A stretch of DNA of 64,000 nt from Cyanobacterium stanieri LEGE 03274 (GCF_015207825.1 NZ_JADEWC010000011.1:29592-93591), one strand, 5' to 3'. Positions 47,256-56,280 are shown, counted from the first letter of the stretch. The notes: generated from the letters alone by a model not told the origin. Translations and numbers: made by a program.

Positions 47256-49535
47256 ATGAATAATCACAATATATCCATTAAATTAGAAGCAAGAAGTATC
47301 GCTAAATGTGGTACTTTACCACCTGAATTAGAATTTATGCAAACTGCCTTACAACATCAAGTAGATGTTTTTGAACAAGCTAAAACCCATGATTTAATTT
47401 TGGATTTAGCCCCTACAGGTACAGGAAAAACCAAGGCGGGATTAAGCACTTTGTTACATAACCCCACTAAAACTGCGATTTATGTTGCCCCTACTAATGC
47501 TTTGATTACACAACAAACAGAGGCGGCAATTAAATTTGTCAAAGAAGCTAATTTACCTCATATTGTTAAATCGGCTTCTGCCAAAGAAATTAAACAATGG
47601 AGTGATAATAGAGTTGGTAGAAGATCAGGAGAAAAACTATATAATGTTTTGCGTAATCCTAGCACAATTTTTCCAGAAATTGGTGAAAATAAACCTTTAT
47701 TATTAGTTACTAACCCTGATATTTTTTATTATGCCACTTTCTTTGCTTATAATCACTTAGATAAAGATAATATTGCTAGTCAATTTTATAGTAAATTTTC
47801 TACTGTTATTTTTGATGAATTTCATCTTTATAGTGCTAAACAATTAGTTAGTTTATTTTTCTATTTAGCTTTATCTCATGTATTTGGTTTTTTTAAAAAT
47901 AATCGCAAAATTATTCTTTTAACTGCAACACCAGAACCAGCTTGTAATGAAGCCTTAAAATTATTAGGGCAAGAAGGAGTAAAAATTGCCTATGTTGATG
48001 GTGAAAGTGAAAATAAGAATTTAATTCCTTCTCAAACAGCAGTTAATTTAGAAATTAGACCACTATTAGATAAAGATATTTTGTTAACTGAAATCAAAGA
48101 AGAAGTTATCAAAAAAATTAGTAATTATCCTGAACAAAATGGAGCGGTTATTTTAGATTCTAAAGACTATATTAATCGTTTATCAGACTTATTAAAATCA
48201 GCTAATTTAGATACTTATTTTGGCAGAATTACAGGTTCAACTTCTCAAGCAGAAAGGGCTATTTCCGCAGAAAAACAAGTTATTTTAGCAACTAGCACTG
48301 TTGATGTCGGTTTTAATTTTGAAAAAAATCCTCAACCTGATAGACAAAATTTAGATTGGTTAATTTTTTCCACCAGAGATTATTTTAGTTTTTGGCAAAG
48401 ATTAGGGAGAGTAGGAAGAGTTTTAGGGAAGAAAATCACAGATATTCCCTCAGGTGCGATCGCTTATTTACCATCAAAAGCATGGGAAGAAAATATTACT
48501 GATTTGGACATTCAAGGAGGTAGAAAAGCATTAACAGAAAAACTAGAAAAATTGGTTTGTCTTCAACGTCCTTTTTTAGATATTTATTGGAAATCAGAAG
48601 CATTTTTAGAAATAGCTAAACCTTTATTAGAATTAGAAGAAAAACTAGAAAGTTTACCAGAAAGTAATTTAGTTATTACACTTTTTCAAACTATGCAAAA
48701 TATTTTAGGTGGTAATAAAGATTGGAAATATTATCGTTATCGAATGAAAATACTCAAGGGTGCTGAAAATATCAGTAAAAGTTCTATTAAAGATATTCAA
48801 AACAAGTGGAGATATATTAAAGGTGGACAGATTTTCGTTAAAAATTATTTTAAAGCTAAATATCCTGAAGATTATGAGAATATAAAGAAGGGAATTAATA
48901 AAATTGAAGAGTTTGAAAGTGTATTTAAAGAACATCGAGACGTAGCGGAAGATTTGAAAGAATATGCTGAAATTTTTACAGCAACTTATGCCCCTTTATT
49001 TCAATTTAGAGAGAGTTTATTTGAAAGTTTATTAATTAAAGATCCTCATAATTTTTTAGTAGATGAAGTTGATGAAACTATTTTAGATCCGATTCATTTA
49101 TTAAGATATTATGAATTTATTAATAATGGAGATTATATTGAAATAACCGCTCGTGCTAAGGACATTTATCAATTAAACTTTTCTTTAAGATATTTTGGTA
49201 CAAATCAAGAATTTAAAAATAATGAACTTAATAAATTAACTGCGTGGAAAAACTGTCGTATTGCTCGTACATTAGGAAGTGCGATCGCCCCTACTCCTCT
49301 TATTGAGAAGTTAGAAAAAAAATTAATACCTGGAGTTATTATTTCTACTGCTATTAATCAGGGAATAATTATTCAACTAAGAAAACAAGGTTTAATCTCT
49401 TATCCTATTAATGTTAGATGCAAAGACATGAGTAAAGAATATACTTTTTTCCCCACTTTATCAGGTATTTTAACCATTGCAATGGTTGGTTTTCGATTGA
49501 GTTTACCAGATAATGAAAATTTTTATATCACTTAA
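47256..49535 (+). CDS. cas3: Type I-D CRISPR-associated helicase Cas3'
   Basis: The protein is 759 residues from the ATG at 47256; an upstream start at 47199 would overlap csc1 by 44 bp and is unlikely. Superfamily 2 helicase motifs are clear: Walker A LAPTGTGKT with K58, DEFH at 187-190, LLTATPEP, LATSTVDVGFNF, and motif VI LGRVGRV. There is no HD nuclease domain, as expected for type I-D, where the nuclease is in Cas10d. It unwinds target DNA after Cascade binding. In the I-D loci I remember cas3 precedes cas10d; here it lies between csc1 and cas6. Confidence 0.93.
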   Translation: MNNHNISIKLEARSIAKCGTLPPELEFMQTALQHQVDVFEQAKTHDLILDLAPTGTGKTKAGLSTLLHNPTKTAIYVAPTNALITQQTEAAIKFVKEANLPHIVKSASAKEIKQWSDNRVGRRSGEKLYNVLRNPSTIFPEIGENKPLLLVTNPDIFYYATFFAYNHLDKDNIASQFYSKFSTVIFDEFHLYSAKQLVSLFFYLALSHVFGFFKNNRKIILLTATPEPACNEALKLLGQEGVKIAYVDGESENKNLIPSQTAVNLEIRPLLDKDILLTEIKEEVIKKISNYPEQNGAVILDSKDYINRLSDLLKSANLDTYFGRITGSTSQAERAISAEKQVILATSTVDVGFNFEKNPQPDRQNLDWLIFSTRDYFSFWQRLGRVGRVLGKKITDIPSGAIAYLPSKAWEENITDLDIQGGRKALTEKLEKLVCLQRPFLDIYWKSEAFLEIAKPLLELEEKLESLPESNLVITLFQTMQNILGGNKDWKYYRYRMKILKGAENISKSSIKDIQNKWRYIKGGQIFVKNYFKAKYPEDYENIKKGINKIEEFESVFKEHRDVAEDLKEYAEIFTATYAPLFQFRESLFESLLIKDPHNFLVDEVDETILDPIHLLRYYEFINNGDYIEITARAKDIYQLNFSLRYFGTNQEFKNNELNKLTAWKNCRIARTLGSAIAPTPLIEKLEKKLIPGVIISTAINQGIIIQLRKQGLISYPINVRCKDMSKEYTFFPTLSGILTIAMVGFRLSLPDNENFYIT

Positions 49536-49615
49536 ATATCAATTTAAACTAAATGGTTAAAGAGAATAATTATTACGTTATTTTCTACGTTTTAAAAATC
49601 AATCATTCACTAATT

Positions 49616-50425
49616 ATGCCCCATAGTCTAGTCATCAACTTTACCCCTATAAATAACATACCTGTTAACTATACTTCCGGAAAACATTTACACGCTCTTT
49701 TTCTCAATCTAGTTAACTCTATCGATAATGAATTAGCAGAATATTTACACCGATCGCACTCTAACAAAGATTTTACCATTAGTCCATTACAAGTTGTTAA
49801 CAATCATCAGAATCAACTTATTTGGCAACACCAAAAAAATATAAAAAAAGACTCAAATTGTTGGTGGAGAATTACTCTATTAGATGATACCTTATTTAGC
49901 AAACTAACTAAATTATGGCTTAATTTAAGACCACAAAAACCCTATCACTTAGGTAGCGGAGAATTGATAATCACCAGTGTTTTAGCTAGTCTTAATAGTC
50001 ATTCATGGGCTAATGCCATTAGTTATCAAGAATTATATAACAAAGCATCTGAAACAGAAAGAAATATAACCTTTAAAATATATACACCTACAGCCTTTAG
50101 ACAAGGAAAATATGATGTATCATTGCCCACCGCAAAATTAGTATTTAATAGCCTATGGAGGAAATGGGAAAAATACAGTAATATCAGTTTCTCTACCGTT
50201 AATTTTGACTGCTTATTTCCTGCTTATTTTGATATAAATACCGAAATAATTATTGAACCAAAAACTAAATTTATTGGCTGTATAGGTACAATCAATTATA
50301 AGATTTTAGGAGAGGTGGAAACCACAATTATTAAACAAATCAATACCCTAGCAGATTATAGCTTTTTCAGTGGACTAGGCAGAAAAACAACCATGGGTTT
50401 TGGGGTACTAAAAAGATTACCTTAA
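49616..50425 (+). CDS. cas6: CRISPR pre-crRNA endoribonuclease Cas6
   Basis: The protein is 269 residues from ATG 49616 (MPHSLVINFTP); the frame is open to 49553 but those residues are unlikely to belong. It has the ferredoxin-like N-terminal half (SGKHLHALFLNLVNSI, with a candidate catalytic His) and the glycine-rich C-terminal loop FSGLGRKTTMGFGVLKRLP that grips the repeat RNA. Cas6 cuts the array transcript inside each repeat, leaving the ATTGAAAC-type handle. It follows cas3' and precedes cas4 by 30 bp. Confidence 0.93.
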   Translation: MPHSLVINFTPINNIPVNYTSGKHLHALFLNLVNSIDNELAEYLHRSHSNKDFTISPLQVVNNHQNQLIWQHQKNIKKDSNCWWRITLLDDTLFSKLTKLWLNLRPQKPYHLGSGELIITSVLASLNSHSWANAISYQELYNKASETERNITFKIYTPTAFRQGKYDVSLPTAKLVFNSLWRKWEKYSNISFSTVNFDCLFPAYFDINTEIIIEPKTKFIGCIGTINYKILGEVETTIIKQINTLADYSFFSGLGRKTTMGFGVLKRLP

Positions 50426-50455
50426 TTATCATAAATAATTTCTTCTTTATATATT

Positions 50456-51046
50456 ATGGAAAATCAACTTATTCCCATTGCATCCTTAAACCATTATTCC
50501 TATTGTCCCCATCGTTTTTGGAGGATGTTTTGTGCCTCAGAATTCACTGATAACCAATATACCATCGATGGTACAACTTTACATGAAAGAGTCCATACCG
50601 TAGGAGATTTAAACTTAGGAGAAACATGGCAAATTAGAGCAATTTATCTCAAATCTGAACAATATAAATTAATTGGTAAAGCAGATTTAATTGAAGTAGA
50701 AAATGGCACTTTTTACCCTGTGGAATATAAACGAGGTAAAAAAGGCGAATGGGCAAATGATGAATTGCAAGTTGTTGCCCAAGCCTTATGTATAGAAGAA
50801 ATGACTGGTACTCATGTTCACACTGGTTATATTTATTACGCTCAAACCCATCAAAGGCAAGAAGTAAAAATTAACTCATCCTTAAGGCAAAGTGCGATCG
50901 CATCTATCAAAGCTATTCAAGAAATTATAGAAAAAGAAACCATACCCAAAGCAGAATATAGCAAAAAATGTAAAGGATGTAGTCTTTACTCCGCTTGTAT
51001 GCCCATAGCAAAAGATAAAATCAAACGCTATCGGGAAGAAGAATAA
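50456..51046 (+). CDS. cas4: CRISPR-associated exonuclease Cas4
   Basis: The 196-residue PD-(D/E)XK nuclease has iron-sulfur cysteine C17 (SYCPHRFW) and C172, C175, C181 (CKGCSLYSACMP), and catalytic D77, E90 and K92 (GKADLIEV..FYPVEYKRGK). Cas4 trims prespacers and checks the PAM with Cas1-Cas2 during adaptation. Its last codons (AKDKIKRYREEE and stop) and the following hairpin are duplicated in the tandem repeats downstream. A HIP1 octamer is inside the gene. Confidence 0.94.
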   Translation: MENQLIPIASLNHYSYCPHRFWRMFCASEFTDNQYTIDGTTLHERVHTVGDLNLGETWQIRAIYLKSEQYKLIGKADLIEVENGTFYPVEYKRGKKGEWANDELQVVAQALCIEEMTGTHVHTGYIYYAQTHQRQEVKINSSLRQSAIASIKAIQEIIEKETIPKAEYSKKCKGCSLYSACMPIAKDKIKRYREEE

Positions 51047-51055
51047 GTTTGTAGT

Positions 51056-51077
51056 AAGGGCTTTAGCCCTTTTTTCA
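51056..51077 (+). terminator. Terminator-like hairpin after cas4, first of four
   Basis: A 6-7-bp stem (AAGGGCT/AGCCCTT) with a T-run starts 10 bp after the cas4 stop. Three more identical-type hairpins follow at 67-bp steps. Together they could reduce readthrough from the effector genes into cas1-cas2. Confidence 0.6.
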
Positions 51078-51274
51078 AAAGGTAAAATCAAATGCTATCA
51101 GGAAGAAGAATAGGTTTGTAGTAAGGGCTTTAGCCCTCTTTTCAAAAGATAAAATCAAATGCTATCAGGAAAAAGAATAAGTTTGTAGTAAGGGCTTTAG
51201 CCCTTTTTTCAAAAGATAAAATCAAATGCTATCAGGAAAAAGAATAGTTTTGTAGTAAGGGCTTTAGCCCTCTT
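51056..51274 (+). repeat. 67-bp tandem repeats of the cas4 3' end and a terminator hairpin
   Basis: The hairpin AAGGGC-TTTA-GCCCTT followed by T-rich DNA occurs at 51056, 51123, 51190 and 51257, an exact 67-bp period. Between hairpins lies a near copy of the last cas4 codons (AAAAGATAAAATCAAATG, then CTATCAGGAA, with GAAGAATAAG-like ends). Copies differ at a few bases (CCCTT/CCCTC, AGATAAAA/AGGTAAAA), so the expansion is not brand new. The block lies entirely between cas4 and cas1 (cas1 starts at 51377). Confidence 0.85.
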
Positions 51275-51376
51275 TTCAACAATAAATACCAGTAAAATTT
51301 TCAACCCGTATTAATGATTAAGATTTAATAACCCCACAAAAAAGCAACTACCAACATTCATAATAAAGTAACAAAA

Positions 51377-52384
51377 ATGGGAACAATTTATGTAACTCAA
51401 GATGACGCTTTTATCGGTAAAATTGACGAAAGAATTCATATAAAAGCAGATAAACAAAAACTATTAGAAGTTCCATTAATAAAAGTAGATGGATTAGTAA
51501 TTTTAGGTAGAGCAAATTTTTCACCAGCCCTAGTAGCTGAATTGTTAAAAAGAAAAATTCCCATGAGCTTTTTAACAACCACAGGAAAATATTTAGGAAG
51601 ACTCGAACCAGAATTAAGCAAAAATATATTTGTAAGAAAAGCCCAATGGTCAGTAGAAGAAAACACAGAAAAATCAATTCATATAGTCAAAGCATTTATC
51701 CGAGGTAAACTTAAAAATTATCGCAATTTTATTAAACTTAGACATAGACAAATACCTAATAATAGATTACAAAACAGTAGTGATAAAATACAACAAATAA
51801 TTGACTCTTTAGATTATAAAAACAACATCAATTCCCTCAGAGGTTTAGAAGGTGCAGGAAGTGCCATTTATTTTGGTTGTTTTGATCAATTAATTAAAAA
51901 TAAACAATTCAGCTTCAGTACAAGAAATCGTCGCCCACCTACCGATCCTGTCAACTCCTTATTGAGCCTAGGTTATGCTCTACTAAGGCATGATCTACAA
52001 AGCGCTATCAATATTGTAGGATTTGATCCCTATTTAGGTTATCTTCATGTTTCCCATTATGGCAGACCGAGTTTAGCATTAGATTTAATGGAAGAATTCA
52101 GACCATTAGTTACCGATGCTGTAGTATTAAATCTCATCAATAACCAAAAATTAAACCCTAAAGATTTTATCACCGAACCTCTCAGTAACGCTTTATCCTT
52201 AACCAAAGAAGGATTAAAAATATTTTTGCGTTCGTATGAAGAAAAAAAGCAATCAAAATTTAAGCATCCTGTATTAAAAAGACAATGTACCTATCAAGAA
52301 GCATTTGAAATTCAAACTCGTTTTCTCGCTAAATACTTAATGGAAGAAACAGAACAATATCCACCATTAATTATAAAAAAATAA
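51377..52384 (+). CDS. cas1: CRISPR-associated endonuclease/integrase Cas1
   Basis: The 335-residue protein has the metal ligands E158 (GLEGAGSAIYFG), H224 (GYLHVSHYGRPSLALDLMEEFRP) and E239/E240. The N-terminal beta domain starts MGTIYVTQDDAFIGKIDERI. Cas1 forms the integrase with Cas2 that inserts new spacers at the leader end of the array. The gene is separated from cas4 by the tandem repeats but is 29 bp from cas2. Confidence 0.96.
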   Translation: MGTIYVTQDDAFIGKIDERIHIKADKQKLLEVPLIKVDGLVILGRANFSPALVAELLKRKIPMSFLTTTGKYLGRLEPELSKNIFVRKAQWSVEENTEKSIHIVKAFIRGKLKNYRNFIKLRHRQIPNNRLQNSSDKIQQIIDSLDYKNNINSLRGLEGAGSAIYFGCFDQLIKNKQFSFSTRNRRPPTDPVNSLLSLGYALLRHDLQSAINIVGFDPYLGYLHVSHYGRPSLALDLMEEFRPLVTDAVVLNLINNQKLNPKDFITEPLSNALSLTKEGLKIFLRSYEEKKQSKFKHPVLKRQCTYQEAFEIQTRFLAKYLMEETEQYPPLIIKK

Positions 52385-52413
52385 AACCAATAGTCATCAA
52401 TTATTAAGATAAA

Positions 52414-52686
52414 ATGTTTGTTGTAATCAGCTACGATATTACCGATAATAAACGAAGAACAAAAATACATAACATCTTAAAATCCTACGGACAATGGGTG
52501 CAATATAGTATTTTTGAATGTGATTTAACCGACACTCAATATGCCAAGCTACGTCACCGACTCAGTAAATTTCTTAAGGATGATAGCGATAGTATTCGCT
52601 TTTATTTCTTAGGGCAATGTTGTCAAGGTAAAATAGAACGCATTGGAGGTGAGAAACCCCCTGATAACACCATCTTTTTTGCGTAA
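52414..52686 (+). CDS. cas2: CRISPR-associated protein Cas2
   Basis: The 90-residue protein is a ferredoxin-like fold with the conserved Asp at D8 (FVVISYDITDNKRRTKIHNIL) and the family's YGQWVQYSIFECDL. As the structural dimer between Cas1 dimers it sets spacer length. It ends 220 bp before the first array repeat. Confidence 0.96.
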   Translation: MFVVISYDITDNKRRTKIHNILKSYGQWVQYSIFECDLTDTQYAKLRHRLSKFLKDDSDSIRFYFLGQCCQGKIERIGGEKPPDNTIFFA

Positions 52687-52906
52687 AAGTTAGGGTGTAA
52701 ATGTACTAATACTCTATCAATTCTCCAAAAGTCTCTCATTGAAAGGTTTATTCTTGTCTTTTAAAACTACCACCCTTACACCCCTTACCATAGCTAGTGT
52801 GTAAGTTATTTTACAAACTATTCTGTATCTCTATGTGTTATTATTATCTTAGTCTTACGACAATGAACCTTGAAAATTATATATATCAAAGGCTTCAAGT
52901 ATGGCC
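52687..52906 (+). promoter_or_regulatory. CRISPR leader
   Basis: This AT-rich 220-bp stretch between cas2 and the first repeat holds no ORF and is where the array promoter and integration signals are expected. GGGTGTAA (52693-52700) and TTACACCC (52776-52783) are inverted, 75 bp apart. TTGAAAATTATATATATC lies 20-40 bp before repeat 1. The polarity of the array (degenerate repeats far from here) supports this as the leader end. Confidence 0.7.
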
Positions 52907-54475
52907 GTTTAAACCAAAATAATACCTACCAAGGGATTGAAACACAGATTTTTAACAATGCTACCAGTGAGCAAGAAGTTTAAACCAAAATAATACCTAC
53001 CAAGGGATTGAAACTTCTGTTTCTATTCATGTGCTATAATCCTATGGTATGTTTAAACCAAAATAATACCTACCAAGGGATTGAAACTCTGCGGGGAACA
53101 TCTTAATCGAAGCTGTAGATTATTTAGGTTTAAACCAAAATAATACCTACCAAGGGATTGAAACATTTTCTTTGTTTAATGGCGTACCACCGCCGTAAAA
53201 AAATTGTTTAAACCAAAATAATACCTACCAAGGGATTGAAACCTTATCTTGTGAGAGGTAAACGAGCAACGGATAATGTTTAAACCAAAATAATACCTAC
53301 CAAGGGATTGAAACTAATACTTGGTCTGATGATGCTATTGGTTGTTTGTTTAAACCAAAATAATACCTACCAAGGGATTGAAACAGATCAGATATTAAAA
53401 TCTATTTTTGCTACTAATGGTTTAAACCAAAATAATACCTACCAAGGGATTGAAACAAGGCTGAAGCCTCTACCTGTGTCGCCTTGTTTAAAAGTTTAAA
53501 CCAAAATAATACCTACCAAGGGATTGAAACATCGTGGGAAGCCCTAACACCTTTCAAATTTTCACGTTTAAACCAAAATAATACCTACCAAGGGATTGAA
53601 ACAATAACAGGGAATGTTGCCCGGCACCGCCACGAGATCCAAGTTTAAACCAAAATAATACCTACCAAGGGATTGAAACTCAAAATCGCGAGACACTCGA
53701 TTTTTTCTAGGTACAGTTTAAACCAAAATAATACCTACCAAGGGATTGAAACCCCAATACCGATTCACGAGATCCAATGGCATTTAATGTTTAAACCAAA
53801 ATAATACCTACCAAGGGATTGAAACATTCTAACCAATGGTTAAGCCTGAATGATAAGTTTAAACCAAAATAATACCTACCAAGGGATTGAAACTTATGGG
53901 GTGGGTGTCTTCGGAGTTTCCTCAATGGAGTTTAAACCAAAATAATACCTACCAAGGGATTGAAACAGCGGGTTCTTTTTCTGATGCTGACGAGGAAACA
54001 AAGTTTAAACCAAAATAATACCTACCAAGGGATTGAAACAGCCCGTGATAAGGCTTCATTAGCGGTATTTTGTGCGCGTTTAAACCAAAATAATACCTAC
54101 CAAGGGATTGAAAGAAGTATGGTCATTGGGGAGTTTTGGAACATGTGTTTAAACCAAAATAATACCTACCAAGGGATTGAAAGTTTTATCTCAATCTGCA
54201 CCATCCGTAATTTCGGGAATGTTTAAACCAAAATAATACCTACCAAGGGATTGAAAGTTGGAAAGCAACAAGGGATTACAATTCCTTTTATGTTTAAACC
54301 AAAATAATACCTACCAAGGGATTGAAAGTTCCTATCCAAGTCCTAGCAACTTCAATTACTTTATCCGTTTAAACCAAAATAATACCTACCAAGGGATTGA
54401 AAGATATAAAAATGACCGCTCCAAGTAGTTCCTGTTGTGTTTAAACCAAAATAATACCTACCAAGGGATTGAAAC
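52907..54475 (+). CRISPR. Type I-D CRISPR array, 22 repeats and 21 spacers
   Basis: The repeat is 37 nt, GTTTAAACCAAAATAATACC followed by TACCAAGGGATTGAAAC. Repeats start at 52907, 52978, 53051, 53128, 53206, 53278, 53348, 53420, 53494, 53566, 53643, 53716, 53789, 53857, 53930, 54003, 54078, 54147, 54221, 54292, 54367 and 54439. Spacers are 31-41 nt. Repeats 17-21 end in GAAAG instead of GAAAC; all others I checked are identical. cas2 and the leader are upstream, so transcription is on the plus strand. The repeat can form a weak AAT-ACC/GGG-ATT hairpin for Cas6. Confidence 0.98.
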
Positions 54476-54581
54476 TTGAATATCTGAAACTTCAAAATTA
54501 TTAATTAATTCTTTCTTTTTGTGCGGACGTATTGATATTCTCCGGTCACCAAATCAAAGATTATGGTAAGGGATTCTAACT
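54476..54581 (-). other. Downstream flank of tnpB, likely omega-RNA end/right end of the element
   Basis: The 106 bp between the last CRISPR repeat and the tnpB stop would, on the minus strand, hold the 3' part of the omega RNA, the right end and the guide. The minus strand after the stop reads GAAGTTAGAATCCCTTACC, a tail that resembles other IS605-type right ends from memory. The exact boundary is not determined. Confidence 0.45.
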
Positions 54582-55778
54582 TCAACCACCCAACTTATCA
54601 ATCAAGTTTTCACTCAGTTGACAGAGGTTGATGTGTCCATTAGCGTTTACCAGTTCCAGACTGGAAGTTTGGGATTGCCCACCCCTACTTAATTCTCTTA
54701 ATGCTTTAGCTAAAATATTGATTGCCCCTGCTTCATCCCTATCCATTACACAACCACATTTACAAATATGAGTTCTTTGAGATAAAGTTTTCTTGACTAT
54801 CACTTTACAGTTAGGACATTCTTGACTGGTATACTGTGGATTTACAGCAAAAACAATTTTGCCCATCACCTTACCATAATATTCTAACCAATCAAAGAAA
54901 GTTCTCCAAGAAGCATCATTAATACTTTTAGCTAAACGGTGGTTTTTAACCATATTTTTAACAGTTAATTTCTCATAAGCTACGACATCGTTAGATGACA
55001 CCACGCACCGAGCTAATTTTACAAGCCAGTCTTTACGTTGCCTTGATACTTTTAAGTGTTTTCTACCTAACTTCTTAATCGCTTTTTTACGAGAGTTACT
55101 ACCTTTTTTCTTTTTGCTAACTTGTCTTTGCAATCTTTTTAATTGCTTTTCAGATTTTCTTAGGTGTCTTGGATTCTCTACTTTTTGACCATTTGAGTCG
55201 GTATAAAAATGAGATAAACCTACATCTAAACCGATAGCATTCCCACTAGGTTTAATATCCTCTTGTCTTTCTTGGTCAATACAAAATTGTACATAATAAC
55301 CATCAGCACGGCGAATAACTCTAACTCGTTTAATTTGATTGAGTTGATAGAAATTCAGGTCAAAACCACCTCGCATTTTAAACCACCCTGCTTTAAAACC
55401 ATCACGGAAGTTAATAGCTTTTCTATCTTTTGAAAGTTCCCACCCAGAGGTTTTATATTCCACAGAGCGTCCTTTTTTGTATTTCGGAAAGCCTTTTTTC
55501 TTGAGAGAAGGATTTTGACAGTTATCATAAAATCTCTTAATAGAAGCCCAAGCTCTTTCTGCACTGGCTTGACGAGCCATAGAATTGAGTTTCTTTGCCC
55601 ATTCAAATTCTTTAGCTAATTCTTTACAGAGCCTAGATAAATCATACTGCCCAACCCCTTTATTATCCATCCAATAACGAAGACAAGAATTACGCACAAA
55701 AGTAGCAGTGCGAATCATCTGATCTATTTTTTTGTATTGGAATTGGTTGCCGTACAATTTAGCTTCGATAACTAACAT
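54582..55778 (-). CDS. tnpB: IS200/IS605-family TnpB RNA-guided nuclease
   Basis: The protein is 398 residues from the ATG at 55778 (MLVIEAKLYGNQFQYKKID); the frame opens upstream but MILWVLNHHKI is not TnpB-like. RuvC residues are intact: D185 (AIGLDVGLSHF), E269 (VAYEKLTVKNM) and D348 (VMDRDEAGAINIL). The zinc ribbon CPNC...CKCGC is present. TnpB proteins use an omega RNA, overlapping the 3' end of the gene, to guide DNA cleavage. No TnpA lies beside it, so the element is TnpB-only. It ends just beyond the last CRISPR repeat. Confidence 0.93.
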   Translation of the reverse strand: MLVIEAKLYGNQFQYKKIDQMIRTATFVRNSCLRYWMDNKGVGQYDLSRLCKELAKEFEWAKKLNSMARQASAERAWASIKRFYDNCQNPSLKKKGFPKYKKGRSVEYKTSGWELSKDRKAINFRDGFKAGWFKMRGGFDLNFYQLNQIKRVRVIRRADGYYVQFCIDQERQEDIKPSGNAIGLDVGLSHFYTDSNGQKVENPRHLRKSEKQLKRLQRQVSKKKKGSNSRKKAIKKLGRKHLKVSRQRKDWLVKLARCVVSSNDVVAYEKLTVKNMVKNHRLAKSINDASWRTFFDWLEYYGKVMGKIVFAVNPQYTSQECPNCKVIVKKTLSQRTHICKCGCVMDRDEAGAINILAKALRELSRGGQSQTSSLELVNANGHINLCQLSENLIDKLGG

Positions 55779-55974
55779 TATTTTATGGTGATTGAGTACC
55801 CATAAAATCAATCTTAACGCAAAGATTCGATTTTGTGTAGAATCCTACGAATGTTTTTTTGTTGGTCAGCATTCATCCCGTCACCAAAACGATTGATTTT
55901 TTAGTTTATGGTGAGGGCTTTCTGCTGACATTTTAGGTAATATGCTACGTTCTTGATTAAACTATTAAAGGTAC

Positions 55975-56280
55975 TTATAAATCTAATAAAGCATCTTCTT
56001 GATGAGTTATAACAGTACAATTAGAAGTCGCGTAGGCTTTGCAAGTGAGGAAAAAACCCGCATCGATTTCTTTTTGTTTTAAAAAATCATAATCGTGATC
56101 TACTGTACCTTCTGTTAGTTTTCCTGTACAACTTACACATACCCCCGCACGACAAGAATAGGGCAAATTAAAACCCTGTCTCTCTGCTGCATCTAAAATA
56201 TACTCGTCTGGCATTACGTCGATAACGGTATCAATTCCTAATTGTTCGTTAACTAGATGAACTTTATAACTGTTGGACAT
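55975..56280 (-). CDS. [2Fe-2S] plant-type ferredoxin
   Basis: The 101-residue protein has the cluster cysteines C43, C48, C51 and C80 (CRAGVCVSC ... FFLTC) in the CX4CX2C...C spacing. Most photosynthetic ferredoxins have CRAGACSTC; here the loop is CRAGVCVSC, so it may be a specialised isoform with a different redox potential. It delivers electrons to reductases in the stroma-like cytoplasm. It stands alone between the TnpB element and the divergent CrtISO-like gene; petH and ndhS are far away in this window. Confidence 0.92.
   Translation of the reverse strand: MSNSYKVHLVNEQLGIDTVIDVMPDEYILDAAERQGFNLPYSCRAGVCVSCTGKLTEGTVDHDYDFLKQKEIDAGFFLTCKAYATSNCTVITHQEDALLDL

Noticed and set aside
52693..52783. 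GGGTGTAA...TTACACCC inverted repeat as a cas2 terminator
   Set aside because: The arms are 75 bp apart without a T-run; more likely a leader feature or chance.
53308..54226. Open frames crossing CRISPR repeats (53308-53499, 53960-54226)
   Set aside because: They read through repeats and spacers; repeated LNQNNTYQGIE is the translated repeat, not protein.
52944..54438. Self-targeting spacers against genes in this window
   Set aside because: By eye I found no spacer matching elsewhere in the window, but I could not run an exhaustive search.
54561..54580. TAAGGGATTCTAAC as a degenerate terminal CRISPR repeat
   Set aside because: It lies at the tnpB 3' end, where IS605-type right ends carry GAATCCC-like sequence; the match to the repeat is short.
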